A DNA stretch of 64,000 bases, taken from assembly GCA_035772785.1 (NCBI GenBank), contig JAOCPU010000008.1:496001-560000 (forward strand), given 5' to 3'. Of the stretch, positions 37,002-52,384 are shown piece by piece. A model generated the notes under the pieces. That model was not told the origin of the DNA. It did not search any database and saw nothing but the letters and a program-made list of their open reading frames with translations. The stretch is from Phlebiopsis flavidoalba. Taxonomy: Eukaryota; Basidiomycota; Agaricomycetes; Polyporales; Phanerochaetaceae. The stretch's first letter is position 1; every line of letters starts with the position of its first letter. A program made the translations under genes and the position numbers.

Positions 37002-38192
37002 CTACATGTACATGTTGTCGTTCTGTGGGTTTCGATCATCAATCTTCGTTCAAAAACTGGTAAATATCCAGAACGACTCACTTCCGGGACCGGGAGGTGG
37101 AAAGTCAATCAAAATCTGGGTCGTCATGTTTCCTGCGCCAGGCATGCCTCTGCTAGGGCCTCTCCCGACGGGGAATCGGACCACCTGGGAATGGACCCAA
37201 GCCAGGACCGACAGGATCAAACCTCGCACCCGGTGGTGCGCCCATGGGAGGTAAGAATCCATCCCCACCCCATGGACCGCGACCACCTTGCCCTCTCCAT
37301 ACCGGGTCCGAATATAGGATGATTTGGACCCACAAACATCCCATCGCCTCCGCTATCAGGGAACAAAGAAGGTGGGGCGAAAGGGTTCCGCGAGAACGGG
37401 TCGCGGTCTCGGCGACCAATTTCCAGCGGGTTACGAGGCGGCATTCGCAAAGGATCGTCTTGATCCGGTGCCTGTGGGGGAGATACTGGCTGCGGTGGTC
37501 GTGCAGGCTGTGGCTGCGATGATCCCGGTTGAGTGAGCGCGGACTCAGCCTGTTCAGTGTACCCCTCTTTCCGTAAGCCAGGTACCAGTTTTTGCACAAC
37601 CATGAGCTGGTACTGCGACATGAGATCCGAGATGCGATTCGATAGAAATGAAGCCCGTGAACTAAAGGCTCTGCATTCGCCGCGCTGAGATCGACGGGAA
37701 AGATAAGACGGAGACGAGAAATCGTCTGTCGCAAACATTGAGAGACGCGACCTTGTCACTCTAAGCAGGAAGAGAGAACGTCAGAAAATATTTATAGCAG
37801 ACTGACGATATGCGTACTTCAAGGGCAATCGCATTGATTGTAGTGCGACTGCCGAGTCTCCCCAGCTTCAAAACAAACTCAAGGCTACTTTGTTCGTGTT
37901 TGTATCTGAGGGTAATAACTACCGGGGCCATGCGCTCTCGTTCCACTGTTCTGGTTGCGAGAACATTGTCTTGGAACGTTTGCACGGACGACGTATCGTC
38001 TATGCCTATGAGACGAAAGCCCAGCACAGACATGGAGGTTATGTACAAGAGCCGCAAGCGCATCTTGAGGAGATTGCAGGGATTTCTTTCCGTGAGGGAG
38101 TAGTTGAGGATTTTTTCTCTTTTTTTTTTTTCTGTAGTGCTCCCGGTAGCTTGGCAGTGAGAGCGGATGGATCGAGTATACTTCTTGCTCAT
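37002..38192 (-). CDS. PSMF1: proteasome inhibitor/regulator PI31
   Basis: PI31 binds 20S proteasomes and adapts them for transport or inhibition. The minus-strand FP domain shows LQSPQDALAALVH, SVLGFRLIGIDDTSSVQTFQ, LPEQWNE, then YKHEQSSLEFVLKLGRLGSR and TTINAIAL. Next come YQLMVVQKLVPGLRKEGYTE, a Gln/Pro-rich linker and the C-terminal PI31 signature: NPLEIGRRDRDPF, SLFPDSGGDGMFVGPNHPIF, WGGDGFLPPMGAPPGARFDP. A final 59-bp intron (37023-37081) leads to a 21-nt last exon giving N-D-N-M-Y-M-stop, a HbYX-like end that can dock between alpha subunits. The start is approximate because a poly-A tract at 38121-38132 breaks the first exon. It is divergent from PRP5. Confidence 0.88.
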
Positions 38193-38199
38193 GACTGCT

Positions 38200-38509
38200 C
38201 TGACAAATGGGTGGCGTCAGCACCGCAGTGCCACCAGGCGCGCATATACTCGACGTGCGTGTGTGGGGCAAAACAACCGCACACACAAGCTCTCTCTCAC
38301 TCTCTTCCCCTAACCCATTTTTGTCCTCCTACCCCCGTTACCTCCTATCCCCTCCCATCCCCCCTCTCACCTCCCTCACCCTTCCTGCCTACCAATACCC
38401 CAAGTACTTACATTCTCACGCACTTTCCTCTCTTCCTCACACGACACCTCGCCCCGACAGTCCTGCGATCGTTTTACAGTCCCCCTCCCCCCCGCTTACT
38501 TTTAACAGA
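38200..38509. promoter_or_regulatory. pyrimidine-rich PRP5 upstream region, shared with PI31
   Basis: From about 38280 to 38505 the plus strand is almost only C and T with scattered A (CTCTCTCTCACTCTCTTCCCC and long CCT runs), up to the PRP5 ATG at 38510. CT-rich blocks just upstream of the start are common in basidiomycete core promoters. The PI31 start lies on the other side, so the region probably serves both genes. No TATA-like element is evident. Confidence 0.5.
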
Positions 38510-42329
<3,820 letters not shown>

Positions 42330-42982
42330 ACTTTATCTGGTGCGGCCGTGCTACTTGAGTTTCCTCCTGTGTGTACTATTTATTAATGCATTACCATCGC
42401 CACCCAACGTTCGCGAGGTGCGAGCATGCGTGTACCAATCGGTCTTGCCGGGTAACAAGACAAGTTGCACCGAAAGATGGGTGTTATGGCGGTCCGAAGC
42501 GACATAGAGCGTTGGATATCGCAATAAGTACGTATATCCGGTCTTCAATAATTTGAAAGTTGAAGCATGGTAAATCGCTTCTGTTCCCGAGCAGCCCTGC
42601 GTTGCAGGTTCGAACCACCTCGTTGTAGGACCGACCGAGAAGCGTGCCGCTAATGATCTGGTCTTCCGTCGGATCGCTCATTATGTAACCATCCAAAGAG
42701 TTGCCATTTGTAGGTGCCTTACATGCTGCTGAGTCAGCGTTTTCTCAGACGCTGATTGGCCTTCCCTTGACAACACGTAGCTGATGCTGGTGGTCGGGGG
42801 GTCAAGGAGTTTTTCCCCGGAGCTACCGTTTAGTCGTGGATTGACTGTCAGCTACCGGGGAACCCCGGGAGTGCGTTGAGCATCTCATATATAGTCGTTC
42901 GTGCAGGTTGAGAAGGCTACTCGTGTTGGATCGCCGCTCCTTGTTGTTTCCGCCACGGGTCGTTTGGCCAACCCGACTGAGG
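42330..42982. other. intergenic, weak minus-strand frame
   Basis: This 650-bp stretch lies between PRP5 and the MFS gene. A 71-codon minus-strand frame (42484-42696, DPTEDQIISGTLLGRSYNEV) reads like real protein but matches nothing I know and has no neighbour exons. It also contains GGTTCGAACC, which is not part of a tRNA fold. Confidence 0.35.
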
Positions 42983-45141
42983 ATGTCGCACGAGAAAGCA
43001 GCAGACTCCCACGCGCCCTGGCACTGCAGGGTCTGAATCCACACAGACGTACCAGAACGTATCGGTAACGAGAAGCCACGATGATGACCAGAATGCCTCG
43101 GAGAAAACACAGTTCCATGACGGAGAGGGCCAGTCGGCCATCCCAGAAGACAAAAAAGGCATGCTCCCTCACATCCCAAAAGATATCGTCGATACTCATG
43201 AAAGTCTTCTTTTAGGAGGATGTCATAGAGAACCACGAAGATGATTGGGAACATGACCCACGTAATCCTCGTAACTGGGGATTCTGGAAGAAATGGCGTA
43301 TGGCCGGTATTGTGTGTATCTTTCGCTCCCATAACATTCGCGCCTCTCATCCTAGTTGTAACAGGTATCATTCTACACCTTTGTTACGCCTCTAGCCAGT
43401 TCTATGATGGCACCGGGCCTCCCGGGAATTGCGCAACACTTCAACATTACAAACGACTTGACTGTCACCGGCGCCTTGACGCTGAGTATCTTCCCTGTTG
43501 ACCTTCGCTATTGGGCCTCTTTTCCTTGCCCCACTCTCTGAGATCTACGGACGGACATGGGTGAGTACAAGAGGCGCGTTCGGGGAAATGATGCCGACTG
43601 ACGTGACGCGCTAGGTTTTTGCACATTGGAAACTTGACTGTTCCTTGCATTCAATTCTCGCCTGCGCCTTCGCGCCGTGAATGCAGGGACAACTCGATCG
43701 GCATGCGTCTGATCTGTGCGTGTTGGAAACTCATCACGTGCATTTCCCCATGCTCACAGGTTGTTTCATATCATCAGGTGGTTTCGTGGGCAGTGCGCCG
43801 ATAGCTGTGGAGGCGGGACTATCAGCGATCTCTTTTCTGAAAGGGATCGTGCATCTGCGATGGCTGTATACAGCCTGGGTCCTCTCATCGGACCAGCGGT
43901 TGGGCCAAAAATAGCGGGTGGATTCATCTCAGAAACTATCGGGTTCAAGTATGTTTTTATCGTGATTTTCCGAATTTATGCGGTGGTGTCGCAGGCTTTC
44001 CCGGCGACAAGGTATTCCTTTCTTGAGAGAGACGTATGCCCCAGTGAGTATTCGTCTTCGTATCGCGAAGCGTTCTAGCGACCGGAGGCAGCCGCGAAAA
44101 TGCATCCCCATCTTGTAACAGAATCATGGCAGCAAGTGGCATACTCATCTGGATTAATTTTGCACCGACCATTTCATTCTGCCCTCACTCGAAGCTTTGT
44201 CTGCTTCATCCTCAGACTTACATGGCTTTGTAAGGCTTCAAGCTAGTCTGCAAATGCAAGCCAAGCTAATCGTTGTATTTATAGCATGTATGGCATATAT
44301 ATACCTGATGTTCACAGCACGACATTCCCCGGTGAGTCTCGCGCATACCATGCTGCTTAATAACACTCTAATCTTTTCACCGAACTTCAGACCTATTTTC
44401 GAACGATGTACCATTTCTCTGTGGTATCTCGGGTTTGTGCTACATTGGACTCGGTCTGGGCTTCCTTCTCGCCACGCGTCTTCGGTGCAAGTATTCGCGA
44501 CAAGGTCTTATCTTTTACTGTAAGTAGCGAATTCACAGCCTGCCTGCAAAATTGAGACTCATTCAGCTTTTCCAGCTTGTCGAGCGGAAATGGCGGGAAG
44601 GGAAAAGCCAGAGTATCGCATTCCTGCTCTTATTTTCGGATCATTTTTGTCCGATCGGCTCTGTAAGTGCCCACATACTTCCGGGGTTATGCAAGCAACG
44701 AGAGTTAATATATTGTAGCTTGTACTGGACGGCTGGTCTGCACAAGCGCAGATTCATTGGATATGCCTATCATCGGGGTCTGGCATCTTTGGCTTCGGGA
44801 TGATGACACGTAGTACGTGTATTTTATGTTTTGCACAGAACAGCATGACAATGCTGTCTACGTCATCTGCATAGCCTACCGATTCCAACTCTATCTGTCG
44901 ACACCTGTCACATATGCCGCATCAGCCTGGCAGCAGGCATCGGTCTTCCCCGCTACACCCTGGGATTGCCTTCCACCTTTCGGCGAGCATGATGTACGCC
45001 GTGCGCCTCGGGAATGGCGGCGGCAACTCGCTTCTGGCAGGTCTTGGTGTCATCCTTGGTATCCCCTTCCCGGTGTGGCTGTGGTGCTACGGCGAAAGCA
45101 CGAGAAGGTTCCGGGCGAAAAGCACGTTGACCCGGGCATGA
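42983..45141 (+). CDS. MFS multidrug/polyamine-type proton antiporter (DHA1)
   Basis: The start MSHEKAADSHAP leads through an acidic cytoplasmic N-terminus (HIPKDIVDTHE) to the fungal DHA1 signature DPRNPRNWGFWKKWRM. Transmembrane text follows: SMMAPGLPGIAQHF, LTLSIF, GPLFLAPLSEIYGRTWV (motif A-like loop), DLFSERDRASAMAVYSLGPL, IGPAVGPKIAGGFISETIGF, ILIWINFA, ERKWREGKSQSIAF, RIPALIFGSFF, PVTYAASA, and the end YARLGNGGGNSLLAGLGVIL with GIPFPVWLWCYGESTRRFRA (stop 45139-45141). Twelve membrane helices are expected and most can be placed. These pumps export drugs, toxins or polyamines; substrate cannot be told from sequence. At least six introns and several frameshifts are present. Confidence 0.85.
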
Positions 45142-46555
45142 GGGGCGACACGAAGGTGTGGCAGAGGGCGTGTTTGCCTCGGCAATGCTCGAGTTCCAAA
45201 TTTACGCTACAAGAAAATCTAAACAGGTTATTTATGACCCACACGCATACACTTGCATGAATTCTGATGTATTCGCATACCCTGATGTTTCCATCGTACG
45301 ATATAGATCTTACCCATTCCGAGGGCTTGCTTTTGTAATGCATGTTTGCTCCGTGAATGAAATTGGACAGCTGCATAGATATCGTTCGCAACATGTCGCT
45401 TCCGAGCGCCAAGTATCCCCGTCTTTTAGAATTCGCACCCAATTCCGTCTGGGGCCACACCGGGGGGGGGAGCCCGACTATCTTTACCGTTCAGGGTTCA
45501 TATTCAAGACCGACTTATATCGGTTTACCCCGAGCGCCACAAAGCGCATCGCAATCCAGTGCGTTTGTACAGTGAGTTCCCAGTCCGCTCTACTATCTGA
45601 TATAATTCATCTCACGGTCATGGAAAGCTTGCTTGTCCTCAGGATGTCTACTCAATTAACATGGCCAAGCAAATTTTGCAGCAGAACAGCTCGCATCCCC
45701 AGAGTATCAATCGGGCGTTCGAAAATCACAAGCTAGTTCCTAGGGATTAATCCATCATCATACCATTGAAGCCAAAACGGGCATTATAGTCACCAAGCGC
45801 AGCGTGTGCTGCCCTTACCGAGACCAAAGCTCCCTGGTACCGAGTCGGGGACTTGCTAGTCCGGCAGTTGTGTCACCGGCAGCGCCACGGACCCTGCGTT
45901 CACGTCTACGACCTTCGCCTCGACTTCTGCGTACCGCACCGTCGATCCATGCAGGCTTTCAGCATGATTGGAAAGACCTGCGCTATATGAGTGAGTGGAT
46001 CATCACGGATGGGCCGTCTGAGTGCATTGACTGTTGAATCGGTGGTGGGTGGGTTGGAAGGTGGAGTTGGGGTAGTCAGTCGCGTTGACGGATTACTTAT
46101 CATCTAGTCGTCAACGACAACAGAAAGGTCATCTAGATGACCATGAAGCTCCGTCGCAAGCATATAGCTGTTATCTCAGCCGTAAGTCGGTAGTGTAGAA
46201 TAGGCAAGGACAGGGCAGCACGCACTTGCGATTACCGCTCCGTGTCAGCAGAGGATCTGTGTCAGAGTAACAGCAAACCTCCTGAACCGCCTTGCGATTT
46301 GGAACGTGCGAGGTAGCCCAATATCTCGTCTGTCGCCTTTTCATATGCATCACAGGGTAGCACCAAGTCGCATGTTGTTGTTGTTCTATATAGCACTCTA
46401 GCGATTCGACGTCAGACGGTCGCTTTGTTCGCGCTCAGCTGCAAGAAGGGTAGCATATAGTGCCGACAGCTAAGAAATTTTAGTCGTATGTACCATGATC
46501 TGTCTTTGGATGATATAGTAGCGTTACGTTTATTCCCGCTTTCAACTAGTGCCCT
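45142..46555. other. no clear gene; one weak two-exon frame
   Basis: A plus-strand frame from 45392 (MSLPSAKYPRLLEFAPNSVW) runs to 45570. A GT-AG intron could join it to DVYSINMAKQILQQNSSHPQ and SINRAFENHKLVPRD (stop near 45751). It could be a small protein of about 100 residues, unrecognised. A perfect 16-bp palindrome GGTCATCTAGATGACC lies at 46127-46142. I see nothing else. Confidence 0.3.
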
Positions 46556-46573
46556 CGATCCCATACTGCAACG

Positions 46574-47060
46574 TCAGTGGCAATATCTAGTGATTCTTTG
46601 ACGTGATCCCTCAAGTTCAGAGGTCCACTTGTTGACGATCTCTTTCGACACTTTTCCCCCGAATGGCTTCGAGGGAGCTGGGGGACAGAGACCTGCGCCG
46701 TAGAGGTGGTAGCAACCAGTCGTAGCCGCGGGTGTGCCTGCCTTGGGTGTTTCTAGAGGCAAATAGTTCAAATGTCAGAATTGAAAACGTAAAGCGTCGG
46801 ACAAACCATCTTTCTTCTCACCAGGCTTAGCTGCGTTAGTAGAACCAAATAAGTTGAAGGTGGCTGAAAATGGATTTTAGACGCATAGACAATCGGGTCA
46901 ACCCGAGGCTCCTCACATTGCAGGAGAAGCCCCATCTTTCTTCTCTTCGGGCTTGTTAGTCGACGCTGGGATTTGTTCCGTAATAAGCTTGGAGTGCTTG
47001 TCGAGGTCGTTGTTGAGGCACCTTGTGAGGAAATTGGTAGAGGCCCTGCAGACAACTGTC
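46574..47060 (-). CDS. small hypothetical protein, two or three exons
   Basis: I do not recognise this gene. Minus-strand text FLTRCLNNDLDKHSKLITEQ then IPASTNKPEEKKDGAS is followed by a GT-AG intron, a short AKPGEKK exon, a second intron, and AGTPAATTGCYHLYGAGLCP, PAPSKPFGGKVSKEIVNKWT and SELEGS. The Lys/Glu/Pro-rich linker and the Cys pair near the end look like one small protein of roughly 110 residues. The start is not found. Confidence 0.33.
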
Positions 47061-48738
47061 AATCGTCACCGTGTATGATGGACTCACAGTGGCTAAGCAG
47101 GTCTGTTGATCGTTGTGTTTACTTGGTGCTAGCCGAAACAGCGCTCGGCGTTGTATCCTAGTCGCACCATGCACCCACGCATATCTAACCGTCGTGGGCG
47201 CTCCGGCTTTTGTTATTGCGTGTGCAGCACAGGTGCGTGGCGGGCTTCTTCTCCGAAAAAGGCTCAACTGCCAAAAAAGGCCTCCAATCTCAGCACGCTG
47301 GGGGTAGGCCGTCCGCAGTCCGGCCGCATCTGCCTGACGCCACCCGATGGGTTCGGTGGGCCGAGGCCCGTCTGCCACAGCGAACGTTGAACCGAAACAA
47401 CGACGGGGGGCAGTGTGCTGGCAGCTATTGATACTTTCGTAAGAAATATAATACAATACTGACACGTGATGGGAAGACACCCGTAGAAGAGTAGCTCGAC
47501 AGCTCCTCAGTACCAAGCAGGTAGGGTAGTGCAAAGACGAAGGAATTTCAGGTATTTCCCCAGTGCTGGAAAATAGTTGTAGTGAGCCAGTCCTCTGACA
47601 TACAAGGAATGATGGTCGCAGATGCCCAACCGGACGAGGTTTGTGATGCGTTCTGGTTCCGTTGGTTATAAGATTGGCGGCAAAATACAACCAAAGAGGC
47701 CCCTCCCCGTTGTTGGCACGACGGAATCGTTGTGCTCGAGGGTAGGACGTCGACGCAGGTCTTTAGGTGTCGTCCGTGGTACCACCACCGAAACAATCCG
47801 CCTGATAGGCGACTGGCGTTGCAAGTCGCGTTCCGAAGAGAGTGTTTTGTGTTGGCTGGAGCCGGCCCGACCGTCTCGATGTTGATGCGCGTAGCGTTGT
47901 TGGTGGCACAGGCCTGTGTTTTCTAAAAACTAAAAGAGAAGGTCCTGCGGTGCGGAGGTGTTGGAAGATGCGGAATTGTGTGGGAGAGCACCTCCGGACT
48001 GGCCCTGCGCTGTCGATCAATTGAGAACCATGCATGACTTGTCGAACGCTAGTTACACGCAATGGTGTTGGGCCTAGCAAAGAGATTTATCGGATTTTGT
48101 AGGTGCTGTACATGGTCGCATTACTACCCGCAGCCGCAGTTGTGTTTGAGAAAGGTTGAAGGAACTCATCCCTTATGGTAGTGAGTACAGAGTATCAAGT
48201 ACACGCGGTAGCCGATCGAACACACGATCTATTTGTTGACACAAGTAACAAAACGGGGTTACAGTAAATGATCGGGGTGTTGCAATTTGTGGCGGTGACC
48301 CTTCATTGATCACGATCGTGGGAAGGTGGTCAGACACCTCTAGCCCTATGGTCACGGTCCCAGCTGGTTGGCAATCGTGCATACTGACTGCCTACAGTGA
48401 GTGGTTTGTTGCACTTGAAGGAGTGTCTGGTCAATGGTACGAATCTGACCGCCAGACTAGTCTTCCACGCCCGATCTTAGTGAACGCAATTCACAGCTAT
48501 ATATATCGGAAAGGTCATGCCAGTCAACGCGGGGGTCAGCATGTTTATTGGTGTGTCGATCCCAAGACATGCGGAAAACTGCCTTGGCGAGAATCCCAAT
48601 GTATCCTGGTTGTGGGCAATCAAAAACGCAAAAACACATGGCCCCGACATTGCTCGGCAAGACCAAGGCATGACTTTCGTCAGTCAATGGGGGAATGGCC
48701 CCAACGGTAGTAAGGTATACAATGATGGACAAAGTTGA
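47061..48738. other. no recognised gene
   Basis: The longest frame, 244 codons on the minus strand (46956-47690), is basic and cysteine-rich without motifs, and its right end overlaps the exons of the small hypothetical gene in another frame. Two plus-strand frames at 48306-48738 are similarly featureless. I call no gene here. Confidence 0.35.
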
Positions 48739-48819
48739 GACTCCTATAGCTCAGTGGTTATTTTGAGCATATGCGATTGCAGATCGCAGGGTCGCGTGTT
48801 CAAAATCACGCATGGGTCT
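48739..48819 (+). tRNA. tRNA-Cys (anticodon GCA)
   Basis: The cloverleaf can be drawn by eye: acceptor GACTCCT with ATGGGTC (one mismatch and one G-T), D stem GCTC/GAGC with A-box TAGCTCAGTGG, anticodon stem TGCGA/TCGCA with loop TTGCAGA (anticodon GCA, cysteine), and T stem GCGTG/CACGC. The T loop is eight bases (TTCAAAAT) instead of seven, and the D loop (AGTGGTTATTTT) is long, both in A or T runs, so single-base insertions are likely. T-rich stretches from 48826 (ATTTTGTTTTC) could end pol III transcription. Confidence 0.78.
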
Positions 48820-49160
48820 TGAGTAAATTTTGTTTTCTAACGTCCCGTCCAGGTCCTGTCCGACTCGCAATCTCTGTCTTAGGGGCTGAGACGGTGAGAC
48901 ACACTCTCTTCAGGTCCTTTTTGCGCCCCCGATTCTACATGAAGCAGTTGTTTAGCCTTATTACGAATTGATAAAACCCACATCGCCTATGCTGATGAAA
49001 TTACTATCTGCTTGCGAAGTCAATCACAGTAGAGAGAATGAGCGAGTTGTGACATGTGACCAGTCGTCCAGAGATACTTGCCCGACGAGAATGTAGCAAA
49101 GATATGAATATGATATGATACAGTGCACATAGGCGAACACAGGGAATAAATGAAGCCAAG
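48820..49160. other. intergenic, no gene seen
   Basis: This is the spacer between the tRNA and the 3' end of NUP82. Apart from the T-rich tRNA terminator region at its start I see nothing in it. Confidence 0.4.
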
Positions 49161-52133
49161 CTACAACCCATCCGAACCGTCTTCCCGCCCTTGTGTGGAT
49201 GGAGGTTTCCGAACGAGGGTAACATCCATTTGTGCAGCTAGCTTCAGGATATCCTTCTCAAGATCACCTATTCTCGTACGCCTAAAAAAGGAAGTTGAAT
49301 TGATTAGATAATCGGAACGTGGTCTTATTCGGCCGAAAGTACTCAGTGCTTGCTCGCTCGCCCAGAGCGAAAGCCCTGCGTGAGACACCCAAGCCCGATG
49401 TACCATCCGCAAGCATCTTTTGGCGCAACTTTTCCTCCTTCTGCTGTAGCTCTTTAAGGTTGGGCAATAATCTATCCAGCTCTCGACGTAGCTACGACGA
49501 TTCAGCACAAAGGCATCAGGAGTATTAAACACAACTTACGAGCTTCGCCCGTGCAGCTAGGGAGTCTTGGGTCGTACCTTCCCCTACCCACAACTTCGTC
49601 TTTCATGCGCTTCAACTCCTCGAAACCACTTCTTCTCGTGCTCGCTCACTTCCGGGCTGGCACTTTTCATCATGGCACCTAGAATCCTGTCGATGCGAGA
49701 CATGAGGGCCTTCTGACTGTCCCTCGTTTTCTCCAGCTTCGCTTTCGTGAGTTCCTGCCGTTCGCCTTGCAGCTTCTCGACTCTCTTCAAGATATCTTGC
49801 ACTTTTGTCTGTTGTCTTGCAAACTCGGACTTCTGCAACTGCGCCCGCATCTCGACGGTGCGAGAGGGCGAGGACCACCTCATGAATTTGGTCCATAACC
49901 TTTGTGACGGTGCTGCCGAGGTATCGCATAGTATCGGGCGTAAGCTCCATGTTTACTTGCGGCGGCGGTGGGTCAAGTACGGGACGACTGGGTGGACCAT
50001 TCGAGGCGAGAATCGGCGGTGGCTCAAACGGTTCCGCGAGTACGGACACATAGGCTGGCGGCCCATTTGTTGGAATAGATGTTGAGGACTTGTGATCGAT
50101 GGCCAAGTTTGCGGAAGGCGAAGGGACGTTGAGAGGGGAGTCATCGGATTGCAGAATCAGAGGCAAGGTAGTGTTACGCATTGCGGACGTCAAGATGAAA
50201 ATGCTGTAGGTGAGATAAACGTCGTTGGGGGATAGCAACGCCGACTATCGATTTGATGACCTGTTGCGGGCTTGCATTACAACTTCGTTCAATTGACACT
50301 GGAGTCACTCACTTGCTCTCAACAGAGAATGTGGTCAAGATAGGCTGTACTGCCGTAGAGCCGGCTTTCTCCAAGGACGCGGCTAATGAGTCATCTCCAT
50401 CGTTGCTTATGTCGTCTCTAAGTGCGTTGGCAAGATTCTGCAATAGCGGGCCGAGCTGCAGAGCGTGTACGCCGAACGCATGATAGACATCACACTGTTC
50501 TCGTCATGGATCGGATCTCGCAGGAGGACCGGGTGATTTGCTTGTAATAAATCCAGTAAAGAACTATCTGTGGTCGTTGGAGAAGTCTTGTTCAGTAGCG
50601 TTACGAGACCAAGGTCTATCGTCTCGTAAACTGCCATCATTGGCAACTCGTCGCCTGAGGCATGCTAGTGTGCAACTGCTAGTCAGAAAATCCGGCGCGC
50701 GTGTCCATGGGACGGCGTACCTTTCTTTCCCATCGCGCTTCTACTTTCTCCACGTCCAGAAATACATCCACTTTGCCGTCTTGGAAGGCCACAAGAACAA
50801 TACCAAGGCGTTCCGTCTCGGTTTGTCCTTGTTGCCGACGCCGTCGTGACCAAAAGCGAGGTACACGATATCTGTTGCATCTCCGCCTTCACTATCCGCA
50901 AGCATGAGAGGTGCCGGTTGGAGCAAGAAAGGCCCTTGTCGCACAGGTTGCGTGCGAATGACTGCGGGTGGGTGCATCAAAATTGTTCGCGACTTCGACG
51001 GGAAGGAGGTCCCCGGTGGTAGCTGCTTCACTAGGGCAGTTACATATTTGTGCTGGTAGTCGTACATGCTGGTGAGGCTGGACGCAGCACCGGATGTCGA
51101 AGCCTGGGTCAGGTATTCTTGTTTCGCAGCGACGAAGCATTCCAGGGCGTGGACGTAAGAAGAGGGGGTATAGCAGCGTTCTGTGGCATGTAGGGGCATA
51201 TCGCATATATGTCACCACTCTTCATCAACGCATATACACTCAATGGACCCCAGTCTGCCTTGCCCTTGCCGAGAGTAAATGAGGCAACTAGCCGTTCAGC
51301 GTCATCCTTGGCAAGGTACGATTTCCTGGTTTTATCCGGGATGAAGGAGAGGACTTGTTGAGGCTCTTCAATGTCCACTGCAATGTCGTATTCGCTATGA
51401 CGAGACTAGTGAGCATGACTTTGAGGGTATGCATTATTCGAACACACACCGCAGTTTACCATCTACTGTCATAACCAGAAGGGTGGTACCTCCGTCACCC
51501 CATGGATGCCAGTCAATCTTCGCAATTGGCGGAGAGTTGGTGGATGCATGGTAGTACTGTCCAACGCGTATTGACCTAAATGCCCAGTTAGCTCGAGCAT
51601 TCGATAGATATCTCGCTACGTACTTGCAGTCTACGGTAGTGGGAACAAGTCGAGTAAAACCTGTACGAGGCAGGACGATGACCGCCACCTCGAAGGCCCC
51701 TGCTACGGCGAGGAATTTGCCATTAGGGTTCAAGACCATTTGTTGGATATCGAATGTGACTTTTGGGGTATTCAAGGTCTACACAAGTATGATACAGATT
51801 CAAGGTGAGTATACCGTTCAATGCGCGCCATGAGAAGGACATGCACACTTTGTGAGACTTCCTCTGGCTCTTGTTTAGTCGTGAATCCCCAAGAGAGGCC
51901 ATCCGAATTTCGCTGCCGGCGGCGACAATGATGTCAGAGTCTTTAATGACAGTAATCTGTCTCCGCCCAGAAGGCGTAAGGCCGTCATCCGAAGGGTCTG
52001 TTGTTGTGAACTCCGGGAGCGTGTTAAGCGAGAGTTCAAAAGGGCGTTCATCCTTGGTGGCCGGCGCGGGCTTCGGGTGCGTGAAAATAGGATGATTATT
52101 GAGAAGCTCGTTCCAGTCCTCTTCTCCGTCCAT
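49161..52133 (-). CDS. NUP82: nucleoporin NUP82/NUP88
   Basis: Nup82 sits on the cytoplasmic face of the nuclear pore and anchors Nup159 for mRNA export. The minus strand starts MDGEEDWNELLNNHPIFTHP (ATG 52131-52133). The beta-propeller part shows QITVIKDSDIIVAAGSEIRM, MVLNPNGKFLAVAGAFEVAV, RVGQYYHASTNSPPIAKIDW, HPWGDGGTTLLVMTVDGKLR and KADWGPLSVYALMKSGDIYA followed by ICPYMP. Then come LPPGTSFPSKSRTILMHPPA and IVYLAFGHDGVGNKD. The C-terminal half is coiled coil: MRAQLQKSEFARQQTKVQDI, LKRVEKLQGERQELTKAKLE, LMSRIDRILGAM, and the end IGDLEKDILKLAAQMDVTLV with stop at 49161-49163. Length and layout fit the family. It shares a 251-bp divergent promoter with the proteasome alpha-7 gene. Confidence 0.85.
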
Positions 52134-52384
52134 AACCAAGGAGTTGTCGGTGGAAAATGAGAGAAGTGAGTTAAAGCAGGAGATCGTTGCAGGCCAGAAC
52201 TTATGAACGCACTGACAAGAGAGTCGCGTCGGGCACGCGCTCACGCCTCGTCCGTGTCGGGCAGGAGATTCCCCACGCCCACGCGTCGCTTCATGGCACC
52301 ATCGTAGCCTGAGCTTGCGCGTCGGATCCATAGACGCATCCTCCCTTCCTCCTTACATATTGCCCTTGTGCATAGCTCGCCACC
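52134..52384. promoter_or_regulatory. divergent promoter of NUP82 and proteasome alpha-7
   Basis: Only 251 bp separate the two start codons, so both promoters must lie here or overlap the first exons. I found no TATA box and no clear Rpn4/PACE-type element (GGTGGCAAA), so regulation cannot be read from the sequence. Confidence 0.5.

Noticed and set aside
42590..42640. GGTTCGAACC, resembling a tRNA B box
   Set aside because: The five bases on either side do not pair as a T stem on either strand, and no A box or anticodon arm lies upstream at the right distance.
46127..46142. Perfect palindrome GGTCATCTAGATGACC
   Set aside because: Isolated, short, with no repeat copies or gene context; a chance operator-like site cannot be supported.
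46956..47690. 244-codon minus-strand frame
   Set aside because: Composition is basic and motif-free, and its right end overlaps better-supported exons in another frame.
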